From Cerrena zonata (taxonomy: Eukaryota; Basidiomycota; Agaricomycetes; Polyporales; Cerrenaceae): a stretch of 64,000 nt of DNA. The translations under genes were made by a program, and so were the position numbers. The notes under the pieces were generated by a model. That model searched no databases. It worked only from the letters and a program-made list of their open reading frames with translations, and had not been told where the DNA came from. The stretch is taken from NCBI GenBank assembly GCA_038087015.1, contig JASBNA010000070.1:62001-126000 (forward strand), given 5' to 3'. Below are positions 12,309 to 23,014 of this stretch, one piece after another. How positions within the stretch are numbered: the stretch's first letter is position 1; each line of letters opens with the position of its first letter.

Positions 12309-12430
12309 TATAACACGATCCGTCATGTACAATAGTGTCACATACTTGGCACAGTAGACCCCTCTCTGGTAAGTGTTCCTCTCTGCCTTCATATCATCTT
12401 CACATTCATCGAACATCGCCATCGTATTAG
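12309..12430 (+). promoter_or_regulatory. TATA box and 5' UTR intron of second L-amino-acid oxidase gene
   Basis: TATAA lies at 12309-12313. A likely 5' UTR intron starts at gtaagt (12369) and ends at the AG at 12430. This mirrors the first oxidase gene. Confidence 0.6.
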
Positions 12431-12451
12431 ATTTTATTGAACGTTGTACCA

Positions 12452-14477
12452 ATGGAGTTCTCGCCAGAGTTTGTACAAGACACGCATTCTTTGCTTCGCA
12501 AACGTTTCGCTACACACCACGCCTCTTACCGTGATCTCGCCGCGCGTGCTGTCGTCGACCAGACCATCTTCAAACTAATCTCTACTGTCATACACGGCGC
12601 ACCAGCCCACCCTAGTGATGCACCACCTTACCCCAGTGATGCACCAGCCTCCGCACTTAAAGTTGATGATGACCCAATCTGTATCATCGGTGCAGGTGCT
12701 GCAGGCCTCTACGCCGCCATGATCCTGCAGGATCTTGGTCTCAAGTACGAGATACTCGAAGCCAGTGATCGTATCGGTGGACGTATACTGACCCATCGAT
12801 TCAACGACGAAGATGTAGGATATGATGCACCTCGTAACACTCCCGAGCGTTATGATTACTACGATATCGGGGCGATGCGCTATCCTGACATCCCCTTCAT
12901 GAAGCGTGTTTTCGACCTCTTCGACCGTATCAATATTAGAGACCTGCTCATTCCCTATACATTCCATCATCCCAACAACCTTCTCTACTACAACTTACAG
13001 CCCCCCGCAACATCGCAAATCGCTGCGGCACGTGTCGACTACTTTCGTGTCTCCGAGTTGCGTGGTGGTACAGTCCCCGACCCTTACGCAAAAGAGCAAC
13101 CGGACCACTGGCTCGGCTTAATTTTCGATCCCTTCAGACGCCTCTTTGAAGGTATGAATGACCCTGACCCCATCAAACGAGGTCTCGTCTTCCAGAAGGC
13201 TTGGGCGGAGCTGAGTAAACAAGATCACTTCTCTACTCGCGGTTACATGCTCGCGGGTAAAGAAAGCAAACCGGAAGACGCACCAGAACCTTATCCCGAA
13301 TCCGTTGTTCATTGGCTCGAAACGATGGACAGTGCAACAGGGCTGTATGATCAGGCTTTTGTTGAGAGCGTGATGGTATGTTTCGCATCTCCTGAATAGT
13401 TTATCTATTTTATATCTAATTTCACTTGCATAGGACTCTCTCGACTTTGACTGGCCTTTCCCCAAGGGAAATTCATGCCTTCCATCCGAACTATGCCCAT
13501 CTGATGACTCCAACGACAACGTGGTAGAACAGCGTTGGTACTGCATTGACGGAGGTAGTGATCACATAGTACGCGAGATGGAAGGGCAACTACACACGAA
13601 GCCGATCCTCAATCGACCTGTCGTTAAGATTGAGCGTGTCGATGACTCCCACATGCAAGTCACCTATCTGGACGACAACGGCAACGAACACCATCGTAAT
13701 TACCCACACGTCATCTCCACCGTCCCCCTAGGTTGTCTTCAGACCATTGATACAGACAACGCCGGCCTATTGTACGGCCAAAGGGAAGCCATTCGTTCTT
13801 TGCAGTACGATGCATCCACAAAGATCGGGATCAAATTCGAGAAACGGTGGTGGCAGGACCCCACTGTTATGGGCGAGGGCAGGACTATCCAAGGGGGTCA
13901 ATCTTCCGCTGACATTCCCATTCGAGTTTGCGTCTACCCATCTTACGGCTTAGACTGTCCATCCGCACCGGGCGTCCTTCTTGCCAGTTACACCTGGGCA
14001 CAAGACGCTAGACGTTTCGGCTCACTCGCCCAAGGACAAAACACCGCCGCCGACAAAGACCTTCTCAAAATCACCCTCAACAATCTCGAGAAACTGCATC
14101 GAATCCCTCAATCGAAATTTGGTAAAGTCGTCGACCACAAAACACATGCATGGTACAACGACCGTTACTCTCGAGGGGCTTTCGCCCTCTTCGGTCCTGG
14201 TCAATTCGGTCCTGCAAACGACAAGACCTCCCTTTTTGCCAGTATCAAGGCTCCCGCTGCCGATGGTCGATTCCACATAGCTGGTGAGGCGACATCAGTC
14301 CACCATGCCTGGGTGCTTGGAGCTCTCAATTCTGCGTGGAGGGCGGTCTACAATGTCTTGCTCAAACAACGACCGGACAAGATTCCGCTTCTGATCAAGA
14401 ACTGGGGTATACCTGACGAGGAAAGTGAGAAGGGACTGCTTCAACTGAATGCGCTTGCACGTAACCATGTTTTATAA
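12452..14477 (+). CDS. L-amino-acid oxidase-like flavin amine oxidase, copy 2
   Basis: This is a tandem paralogue of the preceding oxidase and should have the same chemistry (FAD-dependent oxidative deamination of amino acids, releasing ammonia and peroxide). Exons are 12452-13375 and 13434-14477, 655 codons. The only coding intron sits at the same codon as in copy 1, right after a Val-Met pair. The motif IIGAGAAGLYAAMIL is followed by EASDRIGGRIL. The C-terminal motif FHIAGEATSVHHAWVLGALN is intact, so both copies look functional. Relative to copy 1 there is a short insertion before the FAD motif containing a repeated PSDAP. The start chosen is the first ATG after the 5' UTR intron. The gene converges on the formamidase gene, 257 bp from its stop. 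Confidence 0.88.
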
Positions 14478-14734
14478 TGTTCTCGCTCCATTTTTGTTCG
14501 TAGTTGTATTGTCCGTGAATGGGGTGCAGGGAAGAATATAGTAACGAAGATTGACACAAATTTTATGTTTTTGTGCTCTTGTTCCACACCTGCCAGTGGT
14601 TTTGACACTACGTGATCCGAGATACGTGCTGTCACAACTTCCGTCAAATAGATACACAACGACAATATATTCCCATCACATATTATACAGTTTACTCGGC
14701 ATTCATATTTTGCTTCGTCCTCTTCAAAATCAAT

Positions 14735-17275
14735 TTATAGCACCCCATCGCTTCGAATAGCACATTGGCCGAAGTCTTTCTTCTCGAGACCTTCAGGTTT
14801 CGGAAGGATATCCTGTCAGAAAAAGGTGAGCTATAGCCCGACGCTTAGAACAGATTATTAGACTAACGTGTTCAAAGATCCCTAATGGGAGCGCGAGAGT
14901 CACGCAGGCGTTTGGAGAATCCTTTGTAAATATCACGAAGTTAAACGAAAACTTCGAGTTCAAAAATGGTGAATGCACATACGACAACAGCTCCAACATG
15001 ACTTTCCACCGGTGCAGCGGACAAAAGTAGATCTTGAGAAATGATTCATCAGCATTCAGTAGCTTGGGGTAGATGGATCAAACGCACATGCTTGCTCACG
15101 GGCTTCGAGAAGATGATATTATATTATATCAGTAAACGGACCGAGGATAGATTATGTCTGACGTACTATACCCAATCTTCATCAGGTAGGCAATTGCATT
15201 CAGTGCGGCCTGCTTATATGCCACAGTACTATCGAATCGTCAGGGGAGATTCATTTACGGAGACCTTTTCAGATAGAAGCTTACGCATCCATGTTGTACT
15301 GTTTTCCATCGCCGTCTGTACGAAGTGGTGAATATTGAAACGAGGAAGGTGGTAAGAATACGTACGAAGATCAACGCTAATACCTTCGAAAACAAGCTTG
15401 AATCACTCGTAGTCAGTGGATTGTCTGTATTTTGAACAAAGCGCTCCTTACCTTCGCGGAGTAAAGAGGATCTATAGGCGATGGCTAGCCAATAGAAATA
15501 TTAGTGTGCAATATTGAGTGAAAGGAGAGGTATCTTGTACCAGGAAGATAGGCTGTTTCAATGCAAACTTCTCTATGCCTCCCTTGATGATACTCGTTTT
15601 GAATGTGATGATACCAGCCTGTGAATGATTCACTCAGTAAACGACACTGCCCTCAACAAAACTTAGATGAGACGAACCATTTCGATGGCACCACAGAAGG
15701 AAAGCTAGGTTCATAACACGTAAATCCTGGGGGTCACATCTCGCATTTTAGAACATACCTCTCCCTATTTACCGATTCTTCAGCGTTCGAGTTATGCGCG
15801 AGAAAAAGAATACGTACATCACCCTGTGAGAAGTGCAGATCACCAACGGAGAGGTTAGCACCTTCCACAAACACCGGGAAATAACATCTCGAGCCCTTAG
15901 AAAGGTTCTTGATCTACACCATTCATCTCTCAGTCAGAATCGATAATTAAAGAGCCTGACCTGAACAACTCACGTCGCAGTTTCCACCATGTTCACGTCC
16001 AGGAACGGTCCTCGCCCCCTCCTTCGCAATCTTCTCCAATACGTCCCCGCCCAAACTATCTTTGGCTCCTATGTATGCACCTTTAGGTTCGGGCGGGAAG
16101 GCGACTGGGGGAACGGATTCTGCATGAGCAGCAATGAGCTCGCCTTCACGTTTGTTCCACGTAGCAAGGAGTTCGGGCGATGGTGCGGTTCCGATGAGGC
16201 CAGGGTGGGAGATACCTGCGAATCTCACTCCGGGGATGTGGCGAGATGAGGCGTAAATTCCTGGAAGATGACAAAGGGTCAAAAGGTAGGATATGCGGTA
16301 GTAACCTTTATTTACCTTCGAAGTCCCAGATGGCTTTACAGGCTCTACTATTGAATTCACGGGCTGCAACGATGTCAATTTAAACCTTTGAAGAGACGTC
16401 GATATGCATACCGAACAAGCCTCCACCATTCTCGAGCTCAAAGATCCCCTATGACTGGATTAATACATCGCACTAGTCAGAATAATAAATCAGATACGAA
16501 CCGTGTATCCCCAACGCATCTGATCAAACGGTTGCACTGGGAAAGATCAACAATAGGACTTCATTTTAGAAATGAATTTACCATCCAAGATGTCGACTAC
16601 AAGACAATCGCCTGGTTCAGCACCCGTGACAGCTATCGGACCAGAGAGATTATGAATCTTCGTAAGGTCAACATTCTTTATATCGTCGCTGTCTGCACGA
16701 TAATGATAAACATAACACCATTGATGTCAGATCGAAGAAACGCACTGTCGTTGTTGCCAATTTGTGCTCCAGTCCAGTCTGTAAACATCATATTTAAGAA
16801 GAGCCTGGGCTATACTAGGGATATTGGCGTACCAACACACTCGACTTTGAACACCTGTGCAAACCAAGTTAGTCAAAGTACGTCTTAATCGGAAATGAAG
16901 CTACGCACTTCGCCTGGAGCTACTGTTGCAAAGGGTGGAATATCGGGACTTCATAATGACAGTTACGTTCTCATCATCTCAGAACAACACGACAGATACA
17001 TACTGCCAACGATTGTGTAGCCCCTACGACCAAGTTTTCGATGAGATAATATGCACCATGAGGCTCATTGCGCTGTACACTCACTTTCTGCTGATCAGCA
17101 GGCCTTACGTTAAATGAAAACATCGTCAGTCACAGGCTTGAACAAAGCTTGTAGCTACATACACAAACGGGTCGACCTAAAAATGACGTCATGAGCATCG
17201 CTCGACAGATAGAACATGTAGTCCACTGACCGAGACAACAGTTCGGTGAGTATCCGGTGCGTTCAAAGGAGCCAT
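14735..17275 (-). CDS. Formamidase (FmdA/AmdA acetamidase-formamidase family)
   Basis: This is a cytosolic amidohydrolase that splits formamide to formate and ammonia and serves as a nitrogen-scavenging enzyme in fungi. Exons in order give MAPLNAPDTHRTVVSV, KPADQQK, LHNRWHPDIPPFATVAPGE, DWTGAQIGNNDSA, DDIKNVDLTKIHNLSGPIAV, PGVRFAGISHPGLIGTAPS, GARTVPGREHGGNCD, KGSRCYFPVFVEGANLSVGD, SFCGAIEM and a C-terminal part ending QCAIRSDGVL at the stop 14735-14737. All the blocks expected of the fungal family are present and in order. The gene is cut by at least fifteen introns, the densest in the window, and some exons are under 30 nt. It converges on the second amino-acid oxidase gene. A CRE-like palindrome lies in an intron at 17184-17191. 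Acetamide or another short amide as substrate cannot be excluded. Confidence 0.88.
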
Positions 17276-17857
17276 CTTCTCGGGTTCTTTAGCGAAGAGA
17301 GAAGGAAACCTAAGTAGTACCCTCAAGATATCTCGCACATTTATACCAATGCTTATTACCCAGGGAGTCAGATAAGGGCCCAGCCAAGTACGATAAGCTC
17401 CTGATCACTAGAGCCAAAAGTAGCTGGAACAATCACACGGCGGAGTGGATACTGACCATATTGTAGATATAGATAGGAAATTATCACACGGGATCTCTTG
17501 GGAGGTTTTGGAGAAGAGAACACATGGCCAAGCAGAATGGCGTCTAGACAGTCAGGAGAACACTGGAAACGTCAATCTACGCTGACGATGAGAACTTGAT
17601 GAAGAGAAAAGAGCGAACTGCAGAGATTATCTGTTAAGTCTTCTTAGTATTCCGGAAATGTCAAGGTATGTAATGAGTTATTGCGTGCGGTTCGACCAGG
17701 GTTGTGGATGATCACTAGCAGGACATGACAGATAGCCAGTTATTTGATGAGACAATGTAAATTAAGACCACTGCGAGATGCTAAGCTGCAGGGAAGACAT
17801 GTATCGTATTGACGAGAGCGGACAGCAAAGCAAAGTGTTGTGATAATAACCTCTAAC
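17276..17857. other. Intergenic upstream of formamidase
   Basis: This holds the formamidase promoter (minus strand) and the mL41 3' region. GATA-type motifs occur near 17369, 17467, 17620 and 17732. No coding signal is seen. Confidence 0.4.
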
Positions 17858-18336
17858 CTATGACGAGACATCTTCTGGCGTTAGTCTCGGTGCAATTTTG
17901 TAGTACGTTTCTGGTGTTAGACCACCCTGGGGCAGAGGTCCATACACTTCACGTTTTTGGTCCTCCGTCAGTTTTACGGTCTTGTAAACGTATGGTCGTA
18001 GCTACCAAGAAGTTAGAGGTGCCATTGCACAGGAGGAAGTATTATGAACATACCGGGGAGCTGATGATATCTTCAATAGCTGGCGCAACAAAGTACCTGA
18101 CTTGCTCATCCACGAGACGGTACTTGGCCTTTCCTTTCACAACATGCTTTCCCGGTGCACCCGTTCGCTGACCTCCGGGCAAGTACGCTTGCCGTGTGCC
18201 TAAATTATACACCTTCGTAAATAGGTAGAAACATAGAGAAAGTGGGAAACGTACCCTTGTAAAAGTCTTTGTTGGCGCGTTTAGGAGTGAGAGGGCGGCG
18301 AGATGCCTTGGACAGACGAGCAAGGGTTGCGAACAT
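17858..18336 (-). CDS. MRPL27: Mitochondrial ribosomal protein mL41 (MRPL27-type)
   Basis: This is a small, basic large-subunit protein of the mitochondrial ribosome, about 120 residues. The start at 18336 gives MFATLARLSKASRRPLTPKR, a typical arginine/serine-rich mitochondrial presequence. After an intron comes TRQAYLPGGQRTGAPGKH, then a block ending VRYFVAPAIEDI. After a second intron the protein continues LRPYVYKTVKLTEDQK and ends LTPEDVSS at the stop 17858-17860. The glycine-rich stretch followed by a V-P/A-x-(I/L) strand and a K/R-P-Y-V motif is characteristic of mL41. Identification rests on that pattern rather than on an alignment. Confidence 0.75.
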
Positions 18337-18712
18337 CGTAGACGGTGAGCAAGACGGCGGCGCCCCGCTTCGATCACTCAAACATCTGGCGCCTCTCTTC
18401 AGGCGTTCTTGGTTTTCCATTTCGGGACTCAGAGTAAGCTACTACTTTCTTCGGTGGGTGAGGCTAGTATATGTACATAGTACTTCAACTATCGATTACA
18501 GCGCATAATTAATGATACCTATGAGATAAAAGTTCTCACCCCAATTCTCAGCCTCTAGTTCGAGAAATCAATCATTCGTTCTCTATAGGTTGACACAAGC
18601 TAGGAAATAAATCCACGAGACGGGATACAAAGTGAATTTAAGTCTGGGTTCATAATCCAGCCTATCCATTCATACAAACCATGAAGGATATGGGTATACA
18701 GGTTCAAAAGTA
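18337..18712. other. Intergenic upstream of mL41
   Basis: This is the promoter side of mL41 (minus strand). No other gene or motif is seen. Confidence 0.4.
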
Positions 18713-18845
18713 CAAATCCGAGACAACATACCAGTCCGAGTCAACAATCCGAGCCCAAGTAAATAATCCGAGTCCGCAAACTGTCCGAGTCAACAAACGA
18801 GTCCGAGTCAACAAACGAGTCCGAGTCCATAATCCAATCCGAAAC
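18713..18845. repeat. Degenerate tandem repeat based on 'tccgagtc'
   Basis: The stretch is built from variants of tccgagtc separated by a/c-rich spacers. It includes a perfect 18-bp tandem pair with unit gtccgagtcaacaaacga at 18783-18818, plus a partial third unit. It is non-coding in appearance. Apparent open frames across it encode only low-complexity SD/DS repeats on the minus strand. Confidence 0.8.
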
Positions 18846-18900
18846 CGAAACCAGAGCCGAACACGAATGAGAAAGAAAAAAGAAGGAAGAAGAAAGAAAA

Positions 18901-18963
18901 CCGTAACCCGTAACCCGTAACCCGTAACCCGTAACCCGTAACCCGTAGCCCGTAGCCCGTAAC
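18901..18963. repeat. Heptanucleotide array (CCGTAAC)9
   Basis: Nine 7-bp units run head to tail. Units seven and eight differ by A to G (CCGTAGC). The complement is GTTACGG, which differs from the common fungal telomere repeat TTAGGG, so this is not called an interstitial telomere. It follows a purine-rich tract (18860-18900). Confidence 0.9.
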
Positions 18964-19326
18964 TGACCAGACCGGCGTCCCGATCTGGCCTCCTTATTCT
19001 TATTCCTGCGACATCTCCAACGGCTGCTTGCGGGTTTGAGGGTGGGTGAATTGGTGACGACTGTGCACCGACCAGGATCATTGCAACTCCACAACCGATT
19101 ACTAAGTAGCAGTCGCGCTCTACTACCGTTCACCAGGCCATCACACGTCGTCTGATACAACAAGTCACCCAGAGGCGCGAATGGGTTCTTCGTTGTCCAA
19201 AGCGAACGCATGACAGCGGGAGTGCTCACCTGGTCGTTCCTTTGTGCTGCGTCTGCAACAAAATTGAAATTGAGAGGTGGGTGGTGATTTGCGGACGGTC
19301 CGAATGACTACCGCTCTGTGAGATTA
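18964..19326. other. Intergenic, nothing recognised
   Basis: This lies between the repeat cluster and the 3' end of the membrane-protein gene. No supported gene. Confidence 0.4.
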
Positions 19327-20336
19327 CTAGAGCGTGCACATTCTGCGATGGGACGAAGTCTGAGATAGAGAAATTCAGTCAGTAACGGTAAAATAGCAAC
19401 GATGCCACAATACTACTCACCATTTGTTTGAGTCCGCTCATCTCCAACTGTGCCTCTAATCTGCCTAGATTATATGCCTCCTCTACCAATGCCTGAACCT
19501 CTGCAAGGTTCTTTGCCTTCTTGTTAGCCCGTCGCTGTGCGTTGTTGTTCCGTTTGAGTTTGCGAGTAGTGTCAAGTGTCTGCGGAAGAAGAAGTCAACA
19601 TCTGGAGAAGAGAAACAAGAGAAGACTACTGACCTGTGTTTGTGCGTCCTTAGCTGGAGAATCCGAGGATCTAGGGTCAACTACTCCATGTATCTATGAA
19701 GCAAAGCGAAAATTAGCTACTGGGAAAATAAAATAGGAAAAGAAAACTCACAGTCGACTCGTCCAAATCAGCAGGTACTCGGATTCTCTGGCTCAGGTAG
19801 ATCCCCATCAGCATCTCAGTTGCTAACCATCCCATCAGGAATAGGCCGAACATGAAATAAAAGCGCAACGCGATAAGGAGCGTTGGATTCTGATGCTCCG
19901 GTGACAGTGGGACAGGGATCAGCTCGGATGAGGACATCGGTGTGGGTGCAATGTCCTCAGTATATTTACCAAGCGGAGCGCAGGACATACTATCCGTGTG
20001 GATCAGGGATAGCGCGAACAAGTTTGCGTTGTAAAGTTGCAACTCGCGAGAGGGAACATTGATTACCGATGGTGATAGGGCGATAGGGCGAAGGGCGAGG
20101 AGGCCGGGGATTCCCCAGGTGCAGATGTCATTGGTAGACTCGTTGATGGCGGCAGAGACGATGGTTTCGTTGGCAGTGGATTTGAGGGCCGGGGTGAGGA
20201 AGTAAGCAACCGTTGGGATGTCGAGGATAAGGTCGAATGCCGAGTGAGAGTAGACAGTGAGCGACGAGTAAGACAAGGTGCTGAGGATGCTGGTCAGTGC
20301 AATGTAGTACGCTTGGATGATCAGTGAGAACAACAT
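19327..20336 (-). CDS. Predicted membrane protein of unknown function
   Basis: I do not recognise this family. The main exon starts at 20336 with a hydrophobic helix (FSLIIQAYYIALTSILSTL). A long, probably lumenal or extracellular loop follows, with possible N-glycosylation sites (NET, NES) and cysteines in DICTWG and SMSCAPLG. A second helix reads FYFMFGLFLMGWLATEMLMG. After an intron comes a charged segment (VVDPRSSDSPAKDAQTQ). A helical, coiled-coil-prone tail follows (KLKRNNNAQRRANKKAKNLAEVQALVEE). The last short exon ends at TAG 19327-19329. Two membrane segments with a coiled tail could suit an organelle or plasma-membrane tether. That is speculation. The regular exon structure and single topology support a real gene. 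Confidence 0.6.
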
Positions 20337-21657
20337 GGCTGGCAGTTCTAAGAGAGAGGGGGGCGGATAGGTGCAGACCTGACCTTGAGGGCTGCCTACT
20401 TATGTGTTTCGTGGAATGCCCCGGGGCTCCTGCACGTGAGGACTTTGTTGATTGAGATTCAACACGCCTGGGTTGGCTTCTCGGACTTCACCTTCCTGAT
20501 TCGGAGAGAAGCACAATCGAGGATTGCCGATGGTGTAGTTCATGCACGCTCAGCTTGCATCTTCATCTTTCGTTCCGGAGGTTATACCGTTCGGTTTGTT
20601 TCGATTTTACGATTCCGGCGGTACCAATTTTGGACTATAAAGCTCGCGTTGTCGGGTATTGCTTGAATACCACTATCGGCCGCGAGCGCCTAGTTCCTGT
20701 TGGCCGGTTGTGGGTAACATTGGTAGTTGGGCTCCTAAATCAGCCCCCTTAGGCCTTGGTATAAGACAGTTGTTCTACCTTTGATTGTCAGTAACGAATA
20801 CATGGCATGTTTCGTTGGTTTAACGATGTTATCAGTTGTTGGGTTTCGCCCTTGGAATGAATTCCCATACCAGCGCAAGCCTTGTATGCATCTGGTATTT
20901 TCCACTTGTTCCATGTTTCATCGAACGTCAATGAGCGATTGCTCTCAACCAATAGGCTGAGATTCCTGAGAATAGAAAGGAATAGCTTCCATGAGAAATA
21001 GTATAATATTAATATGAAAGTAAAAACGAATCAAACCTAGCTTTCTTCTTCCGTCGCTCTAGGTTTAATCAGCAGTGTAAGAAATGACTTCTTGACCCTG
21101 TCCCTGTCCCTGTCCCTGCTGTTGTTGATGCTTTTGTATTAGTGACCAAAGCTGTGATTCAGGACCAGTACCATGCGCACCAAGCTGAACATTCTATTTA
21201 TACAAATTGGATCATGCCTGTCGATGCTTGGGCCTCTGTAAAAAGCGAGAGACTTCGTAAAACGCGACGGCTTAAGTTCAAAAGGATATCATGGACAAGT
21301 GTGCACGAAGATATCACGATACGATACTTCGTGATTGTTGAATGGCTTGAGAAGCGAGCACGATATCAGAGACGAAGCCAGAGGAAAGATTTTGTGTCCA
21401 GTTGTAGGAATAATAGATGTAGAGCATGATCATTGTCAAACCGTTAGATGTGTCTCCTCGCTGCCTACAGAGAATGAAAATCAGCGATAAGAGGAATGGT
21501 GTTTATCATTAACCATGTTACATACCCCCAAGTCGGGGTATACCTTGGCTAGCGGACATAAATCTCGACCCAGAGTGTCTCACTGCTACATGATACGACA
21601 CATTCAGACACCAACATCTCTGAGCCACGGGTGCTCGAGAAGTTGAGTTGCGGACCA
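20337..21657. other. Intergenic, 1.3 kb, no gene seen
   Basis: The only distinct feature is a (CCCTGT)n-type microsatellite at about 21094-21119. Short open frames here lack splice support or similarity to any family I recognise. Confidence 0.5.
21094..21119. repeat. (CCCTGT)n microsatellite
   Basis: Four head-to-tail hexanucleotide units. Confidence 0.8.
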
Positions 21658-23014
21658 TCATAGCGTGGGGTCAATCGTCAGGCCACATAGTAGAAAATCA
21701 GCAACCTGGTCCACTTCCTGAGGCACAAGTTCGGCCCTAGCAAGAAGGTTCTGTAACGTGATAGAGTATGAACCGGGTTGTAGAACATGACCTGTGTAGC
21801 CTACGTTGAACTCGGATTCATAGACATTGTAAGAGGACTGCTCACACTGCCTATCGAAGAGTTCCGTAGCTCTTCGACTACGTTGGAGGAGATCGGACGG
21901 AAACGATCCAAATAGACCAACCATTTGAGCAAGGTGAGTTTGCGCTGCATTCATACCTTTTTTTCATTGTTCTATTTAGGATCGAAGAGAATACCCCCGC
22001 GGACGAATTCGTAGAGCTGTAAGTTATGTGAAGGTGAGAAGAGATTTAAATGAAGCGATAACATTCGCATATGAGACATGTCAGGTTCTACACGTCTACC
22101 TTTGTATCCCGATCGGCACCTACAATAACTTTAGGCGTACGTAAAGCGAGAGGCTGTAGCACAGCAGGCCATCGCTTGTCCGATGTATTCGCTAGATACC
22201 AAAACAATTTACCAAACGACTGCGATAATTTGTACATACCAGAACCAAAGTCGATTAACTTGAAATTAGGGGATTGTAGATCCTCGATATTGATTTGGGT
22301 GGACGTCTGGCCTGCTGCCGGCGGCGGACCCCCCATCATGATGTTGTCAGGCTTGATATCTTTGAGGAATACGAACATGATCAATAGCATTCGTGAATAT
22401 TGGTAATACAAAACATACCCGTGTGAATGAAACCACACTCATGGGCATACTGCAACGCTTGCAACATCTGCTTCGCGATTCGCCTCACCAGAGGGAGGGG
22501 TATCGGACCATTGAATGCTCGGGAGAGAGATCCCATGCCCAATCATAGAGGTTCCAGAATAAGGTAGACGTGCTCACCATTGGGGCCAGTATGAGTAAAT
22601 GAGTTTAAAAGTTGAGAAACATGGTGCCATCCAATTGACTGAGGATTTGTGTCCCGAACAAGCTTCATGGTACTGTATTCATCGGGACCACGAGTCTCCT
22701 TTGGCAAATCAGAGATTAGAACCTTCCTAACGGATGGTCGATCCTCTCTGAAATAATATCCATTAGCTAACGAATGCCTTTCTACGTCATACCTTGTATC
22801 ACGGACACGAAGAACATGAGAATAGATACCGGATCCAAGCTGGTTGATAACTTCATATCGTTCCCAGAACACTTTTCCCAGTTTTATCGGATGGAAGGTC
22901 CTGGTACTTGAGAAGGCAGATGTAGCGTTGGTATAAGTAGAAGTTACTATGGCCCGGGAGTGACCGACTCAGAGTCCTAGTCATAGCTTTTGTGCTTGGA
23001 AGAAACCTGAACAT
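21658..23014 (-). pseudogene. SRPK-like protein kinase, decayed
   Basis: Blocks of an SR-protein-kinase-like domain appear in order: FHPIKLGKVFWERYEVINQL, LGSGIYSHV (glycine loop), EHVYLILEPL, FNGPIPLPLVRRIAKQM, ECGFIHT plus DIKPDNIMM (catalytic loop across an intron), FKLIDFGS, LRTPKVIVGADRDTKVDV, EFVRGGILFDPK, HLAQMVGLFGS. Several defects are visible. There is an in-frame TGA directly after ILEPL (22543-22545) and a TAG after GGILFDPK (21972-21974). The 'VWSLGC'-type segment between TKVD and EFVRGG is missing, and the APE motif reads TPK. No ATG lies in frame with the first kinase block. An ATG at 23014 opens a different frame. Unusual splicing could remove one of these defects but hardly all. 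I infer a pseudogene. Confidence 0.65.

Noticed and set aside
9374..17275. Strong claim of GATA-factor control of the nitrogen genes
   Set aside because: HGATAR sites occur upstream of each gene, but at roughly the density expected by chance for a six-base degenerate motif.
18901..18963. Interstitial telomere array
   Set aside because: The unit GTTACGG/CCGTAAC does not match TTAGGG or known fungal variants.
18741..19229. Long minus-strand open frame with YGLRVTG repeats
   Set aside because: It arises from the 7-bp and 18-bp tandem repeats, whose lengths keep several frames open. No start context, introns or similarity.
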